Shown here one piece after another: positions 33,462 through 41,038 of a stretch of DNA of 42,433 nucleotides. How positions within the stretch are numbered: the first letter of the stretch is position 1; every line of letters begins with the position of its first letter. Position numbers and translations under genes: made by a program. Below the pieces are notes generated by a model. The model made no database searches, had not been told where the DNA came from, and worked only from the letters and a program-made list of their open reading frames with translations. This DNA comes from Deltaproteobacteria bacterium (GTDB taxonomy: Bacteria > Myxococcota_A > Polyangia > Polyangiales > JADJMO01): assembly GCA_016182965.1 (NCBI GenBank), contig JACPFM010000077.1, positions 1 through 42,433 of the forward strand, in the 5' to 3' direction.

Positions 33462-35048
33462 TCAGGCGGTCCCGAAGAACACCGCGAAGAAGTTCCGCGA
33501 CATGACCTTGGCGATCTCGTCGTCGGTGAACCCCTTCTCTCTCATCGTCTTCGTGATCAGCGCGACGTAGCCGCGGACCATCCCCGCGTACTGCGGGCCG
33601 TCGGTGCCGAAGATCGTCTTGTCGACGAGGCCGCGCTTCTTGATCTGCTCGAGCACCCACGGGTACTGCGGGGCGTCCTTGTCCGGCGCGACGTCCTTGC
33701 CGTCCTCGTCGCGCAGGATCGGCCGGTTGAGCGCGCTGATCTCGAGGAAGACGTTGGGCAGATCGGCGGCGAGCTTCAACGCGTGCTCCACCGCGAGCGC
33801 GTCGCCCTGCCCGACGTGCCCGAGGATGAACCTCACCTTCGGCTGGTTCTCGATGGTGTTCCGCAGGCCGTCCGGGTCGTAGTAGGCGCGCTCGTTCTTC
33901 GCGCCCTCGAACGGCGAGAACCCGGTGTGGAGGTACACCGGTACGCCGTGCTTCGCCGCGACGTCGTAGACGCCGAGGAAGCGCGCGTCGTCGAACGCGA
34001 CGTGCTGGTGCGGGTGGGCGAGCTTGATGCCGATGAACAGGTCGCGGCGCCGCTCGAAATAGGAGGACAGCGCGTCGAGGCGTGACTTCGCGATCGCGGG
34101 ATCGACGGTCCCGTCTGGCCTCACGAAGCCGTCGAAGAAGTCGATGCTCGCCAGCCCGAAGGCCCACGGCAGCCCGCCTTCGGTGACGTTGCGCGGATCG
34201 GCGAGCACCGCCTCGAGGTCCTCGTTGGAGAACCAGCCGGTGGTCCTCTGCGTGTAGACGGCGAACAGCACCGCGTGGTCGACGCCGGCGAGCCTCGTCT
34301 GCGCGCGCACGCCGACGAACGGCGCCCAGGGATCGAGCGCCGCCGCGAGCGCGCCGGGCGCGTAGATCTGGGTGAACGGCGGGATCGCCGAGACGATCAT
34401 CTTGCGCGTGGCGGCCGGGATGCGCCCGTACGATCCGGGGTGGAGGTGCATGTCGACGGCGGCGACCTTCGCGACGGCGGCGGCGCCGATCGTCCTCGGC
34501 GCTGCGATCGCGCCCTTGCTCGCGGTCATCTCGGCCACCGCGGTCTCGGGCACGTACTTCGCGAACACGGCGACCTGCAGCGCGACGCCGTCGTCGCCGA
34601 GCCGCGCGGAGGCGCCGCTCGCCCAGTAGAGGATCTGGCCGATCTCGTCCGTCGGTTCGCCGAGCGCGGCGATCAGCCCGGCGCGTGTCATGCCGGGTCG
34701 CGGCGCGCCGGACAGCTCGACGCCGGCCCGCACGGAGGCGGCGAGGACCACCGCGTCGTCGGAGAGCGTGTCGTCGTTGCCGGACGCGAAGACGACCTCG
34801 AGGCCGCGATCGGGGAAGCGCCCGAACACCAGGCCGTTGAGCCCGACCTCGGTCGCCGCTCCGAGCTTGCCGCGGAGCGCGGCCCACGTGTCGCCGACGC
34901 GCACCTCGCCGAGGCCGACGCCCGGGATCACCTGCGACGAGGCGGGGGCGGGGGCGTCGCCGGGAGGCGCGGCGGGGTCCGACGAGGAGCAAGCCACGGC
35001 GTGCTGCGCGCCGATGAGCACGCTGAGGAGGAGCGGGGAGAGGCGCAT
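33462..35048 (-). CDS. Metal-dependent amidohydrolase with an N-terminal SmpA/BLIP-like module
   Basis: This 528-residue protein has a signal peptide ending near Cys20 (probable lipoprotein). Two tandem modules of about 60 residues (GLGEVRVGDTWAALRGKLG; PRPGMTRAGLIAALGEP) follow, resembling the SmpA/BLIP-like fold. From about residue 195 comes an Amidohydro_2-type TIM barrel: HxH in DMHLHPG (His201, His203), KLAHPHQH, VYLHTGFSP, FILGHVGQG and FGTDGPQYAG. It likely hydrolyses a C-N or C-C bond of a small cyclic or carboxylate substrate. It is the first gene of the minus-strand operon and faces the histidine phosphatase. Confidence 0.88.
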   Translation of the reverse strand: MRLSPLLLSVLIGAQHAVACSSSDPAAPPGDAPAPASSQVIPGVGLGEVRVGDTWAALRGKLGAATEVGLNGLVFGRFPDRGLEVVFASGNDDTLSDDAVVLAASVRAGVELSGAPRPGMTRAGLIAALGEPTDEIGQILYWASGASARLGDDGVALQVAVFAKYVPETAVAEMTASKGAIAAPRTIGAAAVAKVAAVDMHLHPGSYGRIPAATRKMIVSAIPPFTQIYAPGALAAALDPWAPFVGVRAQTRLAGVDHAVLFAVYTQRTTGWFSNEDLEAVLADPRNVTEGGLPWAFGLASIDFFDGFVRPDGTVDPAIAKSRLDALSSYFERRRDLFIGIKLAHPHQHVAFDDARFLGVYDVAAKHGVPVYLHTGFSPFEGAKNERAYYDPDGLRNTIENQPKVRFILGHVGQGDALAVEHALKLAADLPNVFLEISALNRPILRDEDGKDVAPDKDAPQYPWVLEQIKKRGLVDKTIFGTDGPQYAGMVRGYVALITKTMREKGFTDDEIAKVMSRNFFAVFFGTA

Positions 35049-35117
35049 GGGCTGAAACCGAGAAGTTGCAAGTTCGACTTCCCACTTCCGTACTTCCCGC
35101 CGGCGGCCCCGGCAATT

Positions 35118-35135
35118 CGTTTCGTGTGCGAAACG
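35118..35135. promoter_or_regulatory. Perfect 7-4-7 inverted repeat CGTTTCG-TGTG-CGAAACG between divergent genes
   Basis: It lies 70 bases upstream of the amidohydrolase start and 112 bases upstream of the divergent phosphatase, in an intergenic region of 199 bases. A dimeric regulator could bind it. The MerR-type gene of the adjacent operon is the obvious candidate, but this is inference. Confidence 0.5.
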
Positions 35136-35247
35136 TTCCCGTCGTGCCCATTCCGGTCGGACTGGACGCCTGCCCACGCGATTTCGCGAGCTTGCGCGTG
35201 TCGCGGTTGCAGCGGCGTGGCGGACCGGCGACCGTCGTCGTCGCGAG

Positions 35248-36006
35248 ATGCTGCAGCAGTGGCCCCGCTACGTGTGGATCGTCCGCCACGGCGAGAGCGC
35301 GGGGAACCTCGCGCGCCACGCGGCGGAGGCCGCGTCGCTGCCGGTCGTCGATCTCGAGATCCGCGACTGCGACGTGCCGCTCTCGGCGCTCGGCGAGCGC
35401 CAGGCCGACGCGCTCGGCGCCTGGTTCGCCGGCCTCCCCGAGGACGAGCGGCCGACGGTGATCCTCTCGTCGCCCTATCGGCGCGCGCTCGACACCGCGC
35501 GCCGCATCTGCAGAAAGATCGGCGAGGGCGCCCACGAGGTCATCACCGACGAGCGCCTGCGCGAGCGTGAGTTCGGCATCCTCGACCGCCTGACCAAGAT
35601 CGGCATCGCGATGCACGAGCCGCAGCAGGCGGAGCTGCGCAAGCTGCTCGGCAAGTTCTATCACCGGCCGCCGGGCGGCGAGTCGTGGTGCGACATCATC
35701 CTGCGCCTGCGGAGCGTCCTCGACAGCATGTCGATCGAGTTCGCCGACGAGCGCATCCTCGTCGTCTGCCACTCGGTCGTGGTGCTCTGCTTCCGCTATC
35801 TGTTCGAGCGGATGACCGAGGACGAGATCATGGCGGTCGACCGCACCGCCGAGGTCGCCAACTGCTCGGTCACCGCGTACGCGCTCGATCCGTCGCGCGC
35901 GGTGCGCGGGAGCCACATGGCGCTCGAGTCGTTCAACTTCGTCGCGCCGATCGAGCAGGCCGGCGAGCGCGTGACGCTCGCGCCTGACGAGCCGCTCCTG
36001 CGGTAG
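35248..36006 (+). CDS. Histidine phosphatase family protein
   Basis: This 252-residue protein has the catalytic RHGE motif (WIVRHGESAGN, His14), the second Arg in SSPYRRALDTA, a glutamate in LREREFGIL and the second His in VVCHSVVV. It belongs to the phosphoglycerate-mutase/SixA-like superfamily. The long insert between (RLTKIGIAMHEPQQAELRKLLGKFYHRPPGGESW) is like the PhoE/Gpm-type phosphatases that act on small phosphate esters. It is divergent from the amidohydrolase operon and ends five bases before a heptad array. Confidence 0.9.
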   Translation: MLQQWPRYVWIVRHGESAGNLARHAAEAASLPVVDLEIRDCDVPLSALGERQADALGAWFAGLPEDERPTVILSSPYRRALDTARRICRKIGEGAHEVITDERLREREFGILDRLTKIGIAMHEPQQAELRKLLGKFYHRPPGGESWCDIILRLRSVLDSMSIEFADERILVVCHSVVVLCFRYLFERMTEDEIMAVDRTAEVANCSVTAYALDPSRAVRGSHMALESFNFVAPIEQAGERVTLAPDEPLLR

Positions 36007-36010
36007 TGGT

Positions 36011-36311
36011 CAGTCGTCAGTCGTCAGTCGTCAGTCGTCAGTCGTCAGTCGTCAGTCGTCAGTCGTCAGTCGTCAGAGCGTCTGAAGCTTTCGTCGAGCT
36101 TGGTCGAAGGTCGAAAAGCCGAAGGTCGAACCAGGGGCAGAGCCCCTGGAACCCCGTGGAAATGGGCTCTCGATTCGACCTTCGACCTTCGACCTTCGAC
36201 CTCGGAACCGCGCCGGTCCGATTGTTTCACATGCTCTCAGTCGTCAGTCCAGAAGAAGAGCTGGACGGTCCCGCTGTCGTCCCGGCTGATGACTGATGAC
36301 TGACGACTGAT
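36011..36311. repeat. Nested mirrored repeat element (heptads CAGTCGT and TTCGACC around a central hairpin)
   Basis: The outer layer is nine perfect CAGTCGT heptads (36011-36073) on the left and three reverse-complement-type heptads (ATGACTG, ATGACTG, ACGACTG; 36289-36309) on the right. The inner layer is GGTCGAA-type heptads (36102-36115, then 36121-36130) on the left and four TTCGACC heptads (36174-36201) on the right, again opposite in orientation. The centre is a perfect 8-bp hairpin CCAGGGGC-AGA-GCCCCTGG (36131-36149). The order makes one long imperfect palindrome of about 300 bases between two convergent genes. The remaining bases of the gap (36007-36366) hold no gene I can support. Confidence 0.85.
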
Positions 36312-36366
36312 GACCCAGTCGCCCGCGGCAGCGACATGGTGGTGCCGAAACAGAGCGACCGTTGGT

Positions 36367-36807
36367 TCAGGCGAGCTCGCGCCCGTGGCAGCCGGCGTTG
36401 GCGAGTGCGTCGGCGCGCTCGTTGCCGTGGTGACCGGCGTGGCCCTTCACCCAGATCCATTCGATGTCGTGCTCGCGCACGAGCTCGTCGAGGCGGCGCC
36501 ACAGATCGTCGTTCTTCACCGGCTTCTTGTCGGCGGTCTTCCAGCCGTTGCGCTTCCAGCCGTGGATCCAGGCGGTGATGCCCTGCATGACGTACTTCGA
36601 GTCGGTGTGCAGCTTCACCCGGCAGCGTCGCTTGAGCGCCTCGAGCGCGCGGATGACCGCGAGGATCTCCATGCGGTTGTTGGTGGTGGTCTTCTCGCCG
36701 CCGCACAGCTCGCGCTCGTGCTCGCCGTAGCGCAGCAGCGCGCCCCAGCCGCCGCGGCCCGGGTTCCCCTTGCAGGCGCCGTCGGTGAAGATCTCGATCT
36801 CGGCCAT
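36367..36807 (-). CDS. rnhA: Ribonuclease HI
   Basis: This 146-residue enzyme has the catalytic set Asp9 (IFTDGAC), Glu47 (NNRMEILAVI), Asp69 (HTDSKYV) and Asp133 (NERADALA), with the His-containing loop GHAGHHGNE. It cleaves the RNA strand of RNA-DNA hybrids (Okazaki primers, R-loops). The C-terminus GCHGREL is close to the usual end. It starts 20 bases after the propeller lipoprotein gene, so the two may be co-transcribed. Confidence 0.96.
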   Translation of the reverse strand: MAEIEIFTDGACKGNPGRGGWGALLRYGEHERELCGGEKTTTNNRMEILAVIRALEALKRRCRVKLHTDSKYVMQGITAWIHGWKRNGWKTADKKPVKNDDLWRRLDELVREHDIEWIWVKGHAGHHGNERADALANAGCHGRELA

Positions 36808-36827
36808 GCGCGTGCCGGTCTAGCCGA

Positions 36828-38084
36828 TCACCAGTTGTTCTGCACCACGTTCAGCAGGCTCGTCCCCGCCTTCGGCCCCGGCTTCGGCCCCGGCTCAGGA
36901 TCGAAGAGGGCGAGGTACTCGAAGGCGGCCTCGTGGCCGCGCATCGCCACGCTGCCGGCGCGCATCGAGAGCTCGACGTGGTTGATGTAGGCGCTGTGCG
37001 CGATCGGCGGGAGCGTCGGCGTGGCGCTCCACAGCGTCTTGCCGGCTGCGTCGAACGCGTGGAGCTCGGCGCCGCTCGACCCCGGGTGCCACGTCGCGAC
37101 GATCACGTCCGATCCGTGGAGCACCGTGGCGGCGGACTCGCCCCACGTCTTGACCGATGACGTCCAGCGGACGGCGCCGCTCGGTTCGAGCAGGCGCAGG
37201 CCCTTGTGCAGCGAGATCAGCCCGTCGAGCGTCTTGCCGTCGCGCGAGACGACCGCCGCGATGTCGTCCTCGACGCGGGTGAGCTCGAGGCCGTCGGAGA
37301 GGCGCACGATCGCCGCGCGCTGCACGGCCTTGGCGCCCCACCACGTGCCGACCACGAGGAAGTCCGGGCCGAACGCGCGCACGTCGAAGGTCGTGTGCGG
37401 AGGATCCGCAGGCTTCGCCAACGTGATGCTCTTCGTCCAGCGCGAGACCAGCGTCGCGCTCCAGCACCCTGCGAACACGCCGCCGGCCGCGTGCGCCGCG
37501 CCGCACACGTCGTCGCCTCGCGCGATCATCCGCGGCCACGCGTGCAGCGGCGTGGCGGCGGTGCCGACGACCGCCGACGAGCCCTCGGCGAACGACTCGA
37601 GCTCTCCGCCCGCGCGCGTGACGATCAGGTGCGTTCCGACGCCGATGAGCTGCGCGATGGACTTCGTGCCCGCGATCGTGCGCAGCGCGCCCGTCGACTT
37701 CGCGAGGGCGTGCACGTGGGTGTCGTCGACGCAATAGAGCTCGCCGTCCGACGCGGCGAGCTGGGAGCACCGCGGCGGCCTGGCCTTCCAGCGCTCCTCG
37801 CCGGACGCGAGATCGAACGCGTGCACCTCGCCCACGCCGTCGACGAGGTACGCCGAGGACTCGTCGAGCGCGCTGAAGGTGGGCGCCGCCTTCGAGAGCA
37901 CGTGGACGACCGCGCGCGTGTCCAGGTCGACCAACTGTCCGCCGACGATCTCGCGCTCGGGCTTGGGCGCGGGAGCCGGCGCGACCTTCTTCGGCGGCGG
38001 CGCGTCGACGCGATCGGGCACCGCGACCACGTCGCGCCGTGAGCACGCGAGGAGGAGCATGGCGGCGGCGGACCAGAACCGCAT
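36828..38084 (-). CDS. PQQ-like beta-propeller lipoprotein
   Basis: This 418-residue protein begins MRFWSAAAMLLLACSR, a lipoprotein signal with lipobox LLAC (Cys14). A Pro/Lys/Ala spacer follows, and then repeated propeller strands typical of PQQ-binding-like domains (VHAFDLASGEERWKARPP; VRWTSSVKTWG; LHAFDAAGKTLWSATPT). No catalytic PQQ residues are clear. It resembles outer-membrane assembly or surface scaffold proteins in build. Its C-terminus is a Gly/Pro/Lys-rich segment. Upstream, at 38085-38234, are only a short heptad repeat and no gene. Confidence 0.85.
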   Translation of the reverse strand: MRFWSAAAMLLLACSRRDVVAVPDRVDAPPPKKVAPAPAPKPEREIVGGQLVDLDTRAVVHVLSKAAPTFSALDESSAYLVDGVGEVHAFDLASGEERWKARPPRCSQLAASDGELYCVDDTHVHALAKSTGALRTIAGTKSIAQLIGVGTHLIVTRAGGELESFAEGSSAVVGTAATPLHAWPRMIARGDDVCGAAHAAGGVFAGCWSATLVSRWTKSITLAKPADPPHTTFDVRAFGPDFLVVGTWWGAKAVQRAAIVRLSDGLELTRVEDDIAAVVSRDGKTLDGLISLHKGLRLLEPSGAVRWTSSVKTWGESAATVLHGSDVIVATWHPGSSGAELHAFDAAGKTLWSATPTLPPIAHSAYINHVELSMRAGSVAMRGHEAAFEYLALFDPEPGPKPGPKAGTSLLNVVQNNW

Positions 38085-38155
38085 GGCGCCATTAACGCGC
38101 GAGGCCGCGCGAGGATCTACTCGCGACCGGTCGTCGCCTGAGATACCGGGCTTCC

Positions 38156-38184
38156 TTCGACCCTCGACCCTTTGACCTTCAACC
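38156..38184. repeat. Degenerate TTCGACC heptad repeat
   Basis: Four heptads (TTCGACC, CTCGACC, TTTGACC, TTCAACC) occur between the crotonase stop and the propeller lipoprotein start. They match the inner layer of the element at 36011-36311 in one orientation only. Confidence 0.6.
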
Positions 38185-38234
38185 GGGCCTGCGCGGCTGA
38201 CGAAGCGGTTAGACCGAGAATCCCGAACGCTGAA

Positions 38235-38984
38235 TCAGCGGGCGGAGAACTCCGGCTTGCGCTTGCCGACGTAGGCGGCGAGGCCCTCGGTCGCGTCGGC
38301 CGAGCCGAAGAGCTCCGCCTGCAGCTCGCGCTCGAACGCGAGGCCGTACTCGAGGGGCAGCTCGGCGCCGGTCTGCACCGCGCGCTTGATGCGGCCCACC
38401 GCCAGGGAGGCCTTGTTCGGCGGCGTGAACTGGCGCGCGTACTCCTGCACGCGCGCGAGGAACGCGTCGCGATCGTCGGCCTCCCACACGTAGTTCACGA
38501 GGCCCATCTCGAGCGCGCGATCGAGCTCGTAGGTCGCGCCTTCGACCATCATCTGGATCGCGATCGACTTGCCGACCAGGCGGGCGGGCAGGCCGATCTT
38601 CCCGGCACCTGCGCGCGCGATGCGCAGATCGCAGGCGAGCGCGATCTCGAGGCCGCCGCCGACGCAGTGGCCGTTGAGCGCGCCGATGACCAGCTTCGGC
38701 GTCTGCTCGAGGCGCGAGATGGTCTCGTTGGCGTGCAGGCAGAAGTAGTATTTGTAGGTCGTGTCGACCTCCGACAGCATGCGGACGTTCGCGCCGGCGC
38801 AGAAGAACTTCTCGCCGTGGCCGACCAGCACGATGACGTGCACTTCGTTGTCGAAGCGTGCCTCGACGATCGCCGCGTCGAGATCTTTCATCATCTCGTG
38901 CGTGTAGGCGTTCATCGGGGGATCGTTGAGCGTGATCGTCGCGACGCCCTCCGAGACGACGTAATCGACGAGATCGGTCTGCAT
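38235..38984 (-). CDS. Crotonase-fold enoyl-CoA hydratase/isomerase family protein
   Basis: This 249-residue protein has the crotonase CoA-binding and oxyanion motifs GEKFFCAGANVRML (57-70) and NGHCVGGGLEIALACD (104-119). Glu113 fits the first catalytic glutamate (Glu144 in rat enoyl-CoA hydratase). The second, Glu164 in rat, falls in a stretch that here reads IGLPARLVG, so it is replaced by Ala134. That makes a plain 2-enoyl-CoA hydratase less likely and an isomerase, hydrolase or other crotonase reaction more likely. It may share a transcript with the VOC protein and methyltransferase upstream (gaps of 33 and 13 bases). Confidence 0.9.
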   Translation of the reverse strand: MQTDLVDYVVSEGVATITLNDPPMNAYTHEMMKDLDAAIVEARFDNEVHVIVLVGHGEKFFCAGANVRMLSEVDTTYKYYFCLHANETISRLEQTPKLVIGALNGHCVGGGLEIALACDLRIARAGAGKIGLPARLVGKSIAIQMMVEGATYELDRALEMGLVNYVWEADDRDAFLARVQEYARQFTPPNKASLAVGRIKRAVQTGAELPLEYGLAFERELQAELFGSADATEGLAAYVGKRKPEFSAR

Positions 38985-39017
38985 TTCCGGGGTTCCTCCG
39001 CCAGGCGCGACGATAGA

Positions 39018-39416
39018 TCAGGTCGCGCGGGGGTGGGGGAAGTGGCTGAGGCCGACGAGGTTGCCGTCGGGATCGCGCACGTAGAGCGTGTACGCGCTCT
39101 CGCGCTCGACCGGGTGGCCCGCGTCGGTCAGGCGCGCTCGCCAGGCCTCGCGCTCGTCGGGCCCGATGCCGAGCGCCAGGCAGTGCAGCCCTGGCGCCTC
39201 GTCGCTGCGCCGCGGCGCCGTCGCGCGCTCGATCGCGCGCTCGATCGCGAGGAAGCCCCCCTCGCGGCCGGAGAGCGAGACCCAGGTCGAGCGGTGGGCC
39301 CCCGCCTCGTCGGTCCACCGACGCTCGACCGGCAGGCCGAGCAGCTCGACGTAGAACGCCTCGGCGCGCGCGAGATCGGCGACGACGATCGCGAGGTGGT
39401 GCAGGGGCAGGGGCAT
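39018..39416 (-). CDS. VOC (glyoxalase/bleomycin-resistance) family protein
   Basis: This 132-residue protein has two beta-alpha-beta-beta-beta modules. The first starts LHHLAIVVADLARAEAFYVELLGL and the second starts GLHCLALGIGPDEREAWRARL and ends YVRDPDGNLVGLSHFPH. In most metal-using members the last motif reads DPDGNxxEL; here the Glu is Gly, so one usual metal ligand is missing. It may act without metal or use another ligand. It starts 13 bases after the methyltransferase. Confidence 0.88.
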   Translation of the reverse strand: MPLPLHHLAIVVADLARAEAFYVELLGLPVERRWTDEAGAHRSTWVSLSGREGGFLAIERAIERATAPRRSDEAPGLHCLALGIGPDEREAWRARLTDAGHPVERESAYTLYVRDPDGNLVGLSHFPHPRAT

Positions 39417-39429
39417 CGCCCCTCGCGTA

Positions 39430-40149
39430 TCAGCGTTTGCGCAGGCGCACGAGCAGGATGCGCCCGAACGCGGCGCTGGACGGCAGCGGGTTGAGCCGCC
39501 ACGGGACGCCGGGCAGCCACGCGCGCGAGTAGCCGAACGCCTCGACCTCGAGCCCGGCGTCGCGCGCGTGGTGCGCGAGCAGCCACGCGGGCAGCGGCGT
39601 GATGTGGCCCTGCACCGCCGTCGAGTACCCGTCGCGCAGCCGCCACGGGTGGTTGAAGAAGAGATCCCACTGATCGACGGCGACGAAGAGCAGCTTCGAG
39701 AGCAGGGTCGTGATGTTCGGCGTCGACACCACGGCCACGCCGCGCGGCCCCAGCACGCGCGACAGCTCGCGGAAGAACCAGCGCGGGTTCTCGAGGTGCT
39801 CGAGGATCTCCACGGCCGCCACCGCGTCGAAGGAGCCGTCGGCGAACGGCCACGTCGCGTTGAGGTCGGCGTCGACCAGCGGCACGGGCGCGTCGAACTG
39901 CTCGACGTACCGCTCGACCGCGGTGACCTGGTGCCCGAGCGCGTGCAGGCGGCGCGAGAGATCGCCGCGACCGGCGCCGAGATCGAGGAACCGGCAGGGC
40001 GGCGCCCCGGCGAGCAGGTCGAGCGCCACGTCGTGGGTGTCGGCGTAGGCGCGCGGTCCGCCGCGGGTGAGCCACCGCTCGAAGCGTGCACGCGCGCGCT
40101 CGAGCGGATCGGGGAGGGAGAACGAACCGAAGGAAGGAAGAGCGACCAT
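39430..40149 (-). CDS. Class I SAM-dependent methyltransferase
   Basis: This 239-residue protein has motif I CRFLDLGAGRGDLSRRL (about 52-68), an acidic strand-2 residue in VERYVEQF and the post motif FDAVAAVEILEHLENP. The later TPNITTLLSKLLFV and FFNHPWRLRDGY are typical of the Methyltransf_23 group that acts on small molecules or quinone-like substrates, but the substrate is unknown. An in-frame GTG at 40170 would add seven residues. It is divergent from ccmB. Confidence 0.88.
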   Translation of the reverse strand: MVALPSFGSFSLPDPLERARARFERWLTRGGPRAYADTHDVALDLLAGAPPCRFLDLGAGRGDLSRRLHALGHQVTAVERYVEQFDAPVPLVDADLNATWPFADGSFDAVAAVEILEHLENPRWFFRELSRVLGPRGVAVVSTPNITTLLSKLLFVAVDQWDLFFNHPWRLRDGYSTAVQGHITPLPAWLLAHHARDAGLEVEAFGYSRAWLPGVPWRLNPLPSSAAFGRILLVRLRKR

Positions 40150-40262
40150 GGGAAGGGCTCTTCGCAACACGTGTACCGCGCGAGGAATCCGCGGATTTCG
40201 GCGCGCCGGCCGGCTTCGGTGTGACGAAAGCGGTGTGGTGATCCGGCGTCACCGGGGCGGTG

Positions 40263-40268
40263 TAGGAT
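40263..40268 (+). promoter_or_regulatory. -10-like element TAGGAT before ccmB
   Basis: TAGGAT lies nine bases before the ATG at 40278, in the 128-base space that separates ccmB from the divergent methyltransferase. A leaderless transcript is possible. Confidence 0.35.
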
Positions 40269-40277
40269 GCGCCGCCC

Positions 40278-40979
40278 ATGGCGACCGCCGAACCCACACC
40301 GCCGAGCGCGCTCGTCCAAGCGTGGCTGGTCGCGAAGAAGGACCTCGCGATCGAGCGCCGCACCGGCGAGATCGTCGTGACGGGCGGGTTCTTCGGCGCG
40401 CTCCTCGCGATCCTCACGTCGGTGGCGTTCTACGAGGGGCCGGCCGGCTCGCACCACCTCGCCCCGGGCGCCATCTGGATCGCCACCGCGTTCTCCGCCG
40501 TCCTCGCGCTCGGGCGCACCTGGCAGCGTGAGCGCGACGACGGCGCGCTCGACGCGCTGCTCGCCGGGCCGGTGTCGCGCCCGGCGGTGTTCTTCGGCAA
40601 GGCGATCGGCGTCGCCGCGTTCCTCGTCGCGATCGAGCTGGTCGTCGTGCCGCTGGTCGCGCTCATGCTGCACGTCGACCTGCCGTCGATCATCGGGCCG
40701 CTGGCGCTGCTCCTCGGCCTGGCGACGGTCGGCGTCGCGGCGAGCGGCACGCTGTTCGGCGCGATGACCGTGCGCACGCGCGCGCGCGAGCTGATCCTCG
40801 CCGCGGTGCTGTTCCCGCTCTTGACGCCGACGCTGGTGGTCGGCGTCGCCGCCACCCGCGACCTCATCGACGGCGCCACGCTCGCGGAGCTCTTCGACTG
40901 GGTGAAGCTGCTGCTCCTCTTCGACGGGCTGTTCGTCCTCGGTGGGGCGCTGATCTTCGGGTCGGTGATCGAGGGCTGA
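40278..40979 (+). CDS. ccmB: Heme exporter / cytochrome c maturation protein CcmB
   Basis: This 233-residue protein has six hydrophobic segments and the CcmB-type start (AWLVAKKDLAIERRTGEIV). The central loop is WQRERDDGALDALLAGPVSR, with a helix pair GPLALLLGLATVGVAASGTLFGAM. CcmB is the membrane part of the CcmABC complex for cytochrome c maturation. CcmA, CcmC and other ccm genes are not in the window, so this copy is isolated here. It could also be a related ABC-2-type permease. Confidence 0.85.
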   Translation: MATAEPTPPSALVQAWLVAKKDLAIERRTGEIVVTGGFFGALLAILTSVAFYEGPAGSHHLAPGAIWIATAFSAVLALGRTWQRERDDGALDALLAGPVSRPAVFFGKAIGVAAFLVAIELVVVPLVALMLHVDLPSIIGPLALLLGLATVGVAASGTLFGAMTVRTRARELILAAVLFPLLTPTLVVGVAATRDLIDGATLAELFDWVKLLLLFDGLFVLGGALIFGSVIEG

Positions 40980-40989
40980 CGTCGGTCTT

Positions 40990-41031
40990 CAGTCTTCAGT
41001 CGTCAGTCGTCAGTCGTCAGTCGTCAGTCGA
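40990..41031. repeat. CAGTCGT heptad array
   Basis: Six heptads (CAGTCTT, four CAGTCGT, CAGTCGA) lie just after the ccmB stop, between two convergent genes. The same unit and orientation form the outer left arm of the element at 36011-36311. Confidence 0.8.
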
Positions 41032-41038
41032 GATCGAA

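Noticed and set aside
33013..35916. A 967-codon minus-strand open frame across the amidohydrolase region.
   Set aside because: It is Arg-rich shadow sequence. The frame with the HxH and TIM-barrel motifs is a different one, and this frame runs antisense through the phosphatase gene.
36011..36076. CRISPR array.
   Set aside because: The units are seven bases long with no spacers, so it is a simple tandem repeat. No cas gene is present.
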